DNA of 64,000 bases from Acidobacteriota bacterium (lineage in GTDB: Bacteria > Acidobacteriota > Terriglobia > Bryobacterales > Bryobacteraceae), in contig VFZY01000006.1 in NCBI GenBank assembly GCA_016870915.1, positions 1-64,000 on the forward strand. Reading direction: 5' to 3'. Within the stretch, counting starts at the first letter, position 1, and each line of letters starts with the position of its first letter. The notes beneath the pieces were generated by a model. The model made no database searches. It was not told the origin of the DNA and saw only the letters and a list, made by a program, of their open reading frames with translations. The position numbers and the translations under genes were made by a program. This document shows positions 62,493 to 64,000 of this stretch, in pieces.

Positions 62493-63059
62493 GTGCCGGA
62501 CCGGCTTTATCTTTCCTATTCGCTCCCCGCGTTCGAACCCTCGTCCATGCTGAAGCCTTTTGAGACGATGCTGCGAAAGTTCCCGTTTTCGAAGCTGGTG
62601 CCGGGCGTGGTGCTGCGTGGGTACGCCCTGGAACCGGTGGAGCCGCCCTTGTTTGAGACCCGTTTCGAGGATGGCACGGCCATCGCCGGCATGGTGGAGG
62701 CCGCACGCGACTGGATTCGGGCGGATCATGCGTTCGAAGCCTACGGGGCCTGGGACCTGTGGCAGTGGGATGGCGATTGGAACGTGGCCCCGGCGCGCGT
62801 TTCGCTGTGGTGTCTCGGCCCGGATTTCGACGACTGGCATGGCGATCATTTGCGTATCGAATTCGGGGTGGATTCGCTCTTCCTGCCGGCGCCGGGCATC
62901 AAGGGCAGCGCGCGATTTGCCGAATCAAACCTCCGGTCATTGTTGAGGTTGACGCAGGATTTGGATTTGGTTCTGAGCCCCAGATCGCGGCGCCTCTGGT
63001 CGGAATCGGGCGAGAACTTCGCGGAAAGGCTTCAAGCCGCGGTTCTCGATGTTCAGTAA
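62493..63059 (+). CDS. Conserved hypothetical protein
   Basis: 188 residues from GTG 62493. I prefer this start to the ATG at 62430 because TATGAT at 62481-62486 looks like its -10 box and the protein family seems to begin at PDRLYLSYSL; the AGGAGG before 62430 argues the other way. Tryptophan-rich middle (AWDLWQWDGDWNV, CLGPDFDDWHGDHLRIEFGV) and LWSESGENFAERLQ at the end. No known function. Confidence 0.65.
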   Translation: MPDRLYLSYSLPAFEPSSMLKPFETMLRKFPFSKLVPGVVLRGYALEPVEPPLFETRFEDGTAIAGMVEAARDWIRADHAFEAYGAWDLWQWDGDWNVAPARVSLWCLGPDFDDWHGDHLRIEFGVDSLFLPAPGIKGSARFAESNLRSLLRLTQDLDLVLSPRSRRLWSESGENFAERLQAAVLDVQ

Positions 63060-63089
63060 GAACAGACCGCGCTACGATAGGTGGATCGA

Positions 63090-64000
63090 ATGAACCGGAC
63101 ACGCGTTGCCCTGTTTGCCGCGGCCGGCGTTGCGCTACTGGCTCTGCTCGCCTTGGTGGCCACCCTGAACTCGCTGGCGTATTCTCCGCCGCTCGTGCCG
63201 CTTCGCATCGGCCAGGCCGTTTCCCCGGCATATGAATCCGGGCCGTCCGGCCACGGCGGCCCGGCGAACGAAGTGATCGCCGAGGCAGCCCGGCGGCTCA
63301 AGATTCCCCTCACGTGGCTGCCCGAGGGTCTATCCATGGACGAGGAACTTCTTAGTGGCCGGGCCGATCTCTGGGTGGCGGCGGCCGATGTGCCGGAGCG
63401 CCACGGGCGATTTCACCTCACCCGGCCCTGGCGTTTCCAGCAATATGCCCTGTTCGGACGGTTCGCTGAGCGTGTTACCAATTTTGCGGGCTTACGAGTG
63501 GCCCATCCCGATCGCATCACCTATCGATGGTTGGTGAGCGACAGGCTACCTGCCTCGACCGGTGTGCCTGTGGCCCGTAGCAGCGACACGGCGCGCGCCA
63601 TTTGCCGGGGCGAGGCCGATGTTGGGCTGCTCTCCTATCAGGCATTGGTTGCCGTTGCCCTCGACCGTCCACACATTTGCAGGCAGGAGGGTTTTCGAAT
63701 CTATCCGTTGCCGCGAGGTGAAGTGCCGCTGGCGACCGTCTCCACCGCCGCGGCCGCCCGGCACGCCAAAGCGCTGCGGAGCGAGATCGACAACATGGCG
63801 AGCGACGGCTCCCTGGATCGGATTTACGCCAAACATCCTGGCGAACAGGCGGCAAATGCCCACTTCATGGCCGAAGTGCGGCGGCTGGCCGCAACACAAC
63901 GGTGGCTTTCTCTGGGGTTGACCGTTCTGGGAATCTCGTTGGGAATCGGCGTCTGGATCCTCCGGCGCATGGTTGAGGCGCGCCGGGCCGCGGAATCCGC
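63090..64000 (+). CDS. Membrane sensor with periplasmic solute-binding domain (cut by window edge)
   Basis: 303 residues visible and open at the right edge. N-terminal helix (about 5-27), a periplasmic type-3 solute-binding-like domain (about 40-260; EVIAEAARRLKIPLTWLP, SGRADLWVAAADVPER, CRGEADVGLLSYQALVAVAL), then a second helix (SLGLTVLGISLGIGVWIL) leading into a cytosolic part starting RRMVEARRAAE. The layout is that of a sensor histidine kinase or diguanylate cyclase; the output domain lies outside. A TACGAT -10-like box is at 63073-63078. Confidence 0.75.
   Translation, partial: MNRTRVALFAAAGVALLALLALVATLNSLAYSPPLVPLRIGQAVSPAYESGPSGHGGPANEVIAEAARRLKIPLTWLPEGLSMDEELLSGRADLWVAAADVPERHGRFHLTRPWRFQQYALFGRFAERVTNFAGLRVAHPDRITYRWLVSDRLPASTGVPVARSSDTARAICRGEADVGLLSYQALVAVALDRPHICRQEGFRIYPLPRGEVPLATVSTAAAARHAKALRSEIDNMASDGSLDRIYAKHPGEQAANAHFMAEVRRLAATQRWLSLGLTVLGISLGIGVWILRRMVEARRAAES

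Noticed and set aside
1-64000. CRISPR array or prophage
   Set aside because: No regularly spaced identical repeats and no phage structural or integrase genes were seen.

Overview
The window looks like a chromosomal segment of a GC-rich Acidobacteriota, most likely the Solibacteres/Bryobacterales line. The pointers are three proteins with the Solibacter-type C-terminal domain (TIGR03437), an ADOP-type MacB/FtsX permease, a HemQ-type haem enzyme, long same-strand gene runs with ATGA/GTGA stop-start overlaps, and -10-like boxes lying very close to start codons. This placement rests on recognised families, not on a marker-gene tree.

Layout. 1-5.2 kb is worn ground: the end of an IS630-type transposase, a small secreted protein, a HAD phosphatase, a patatin-like membrane lipase split by a one-base homopolymer indel, and a decayed cheA. 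5.4-9.0 kb holds three secreted TIGR03437 proteins, the first behind three TTTCACA direct repeats spaced exactly 11 bp. 9.0-13.7 kb holds a TPR histidine kinase, uvrB and a Rossmann-fold protein.

13.7-24.4 kb (minus strand) is the centrepiece: a quinohemoprotein amine dehydrogenase (QHNDH) operon in the order oligopeptidase B, qhpA (dihaem subunit), qhpD (radical SAM thioether-forming enzyme), qhpC (the small subunit that carries the CTQ cofactor, with every cross-link residue present), qhpB (propeller subunit), two U32-family proteins, qhpF (ABC exporter) and qhpE (subtilisin-like leader protease). The flavin monooxygenase QhpG, which hydroxylates the CTQ tryptophan in Paracoccus, is missing. 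Its place is taken by two adjacent U32 proteins whose cysteines resemble the [4Fe-4S] ligands of the O2-independent hydroxylase pair UbiU/UbiV. I propose an oxygen-independent route to the CTQ tryptophylquinone.

24.5-34.5 kb is mixed: a MetE-like methyltransferase, an oligogalacturonide-lyase-like propeller, a deletion scar with a BlaR1 stub and a frameshifted blaI beside palindromic operators, a CCA-adding enzyme, an APC permease, a HipA-like kinase, a Lys/Ala/Pro-rich protein, an SDR and a SelA-fold PLP protein. 34.5-40.9 kb is a MoxR-DUF58-VWA-VWA cluster. 41-49.4 kb carries a thiolase, a PQQ dehydrogenase with a lanthanide-type DFD motif and its dihaem cytochrome, a glycosidase-like protein, a membrane protein and an ADOP permease.

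49.4-49.9 kb encodes tRNA-Thr(TGT) and tmRNA (tag ANQQFAYAA). 50-57 kb includes a PhoPQ-type secreted protein, a Gfo/Idh/MocA oxidoreductase and one compact operon for succinate to malate (sdhB-C-D-A plus two-subunit class I fumarase). 57-64 kb has an ECF sigma/anti-sigma-like pair with a secreted protein, hemQ, an FAH-family hydrolase, nfeD with an SPFH protein, and the start of a membrane sensor cut by the window edge.
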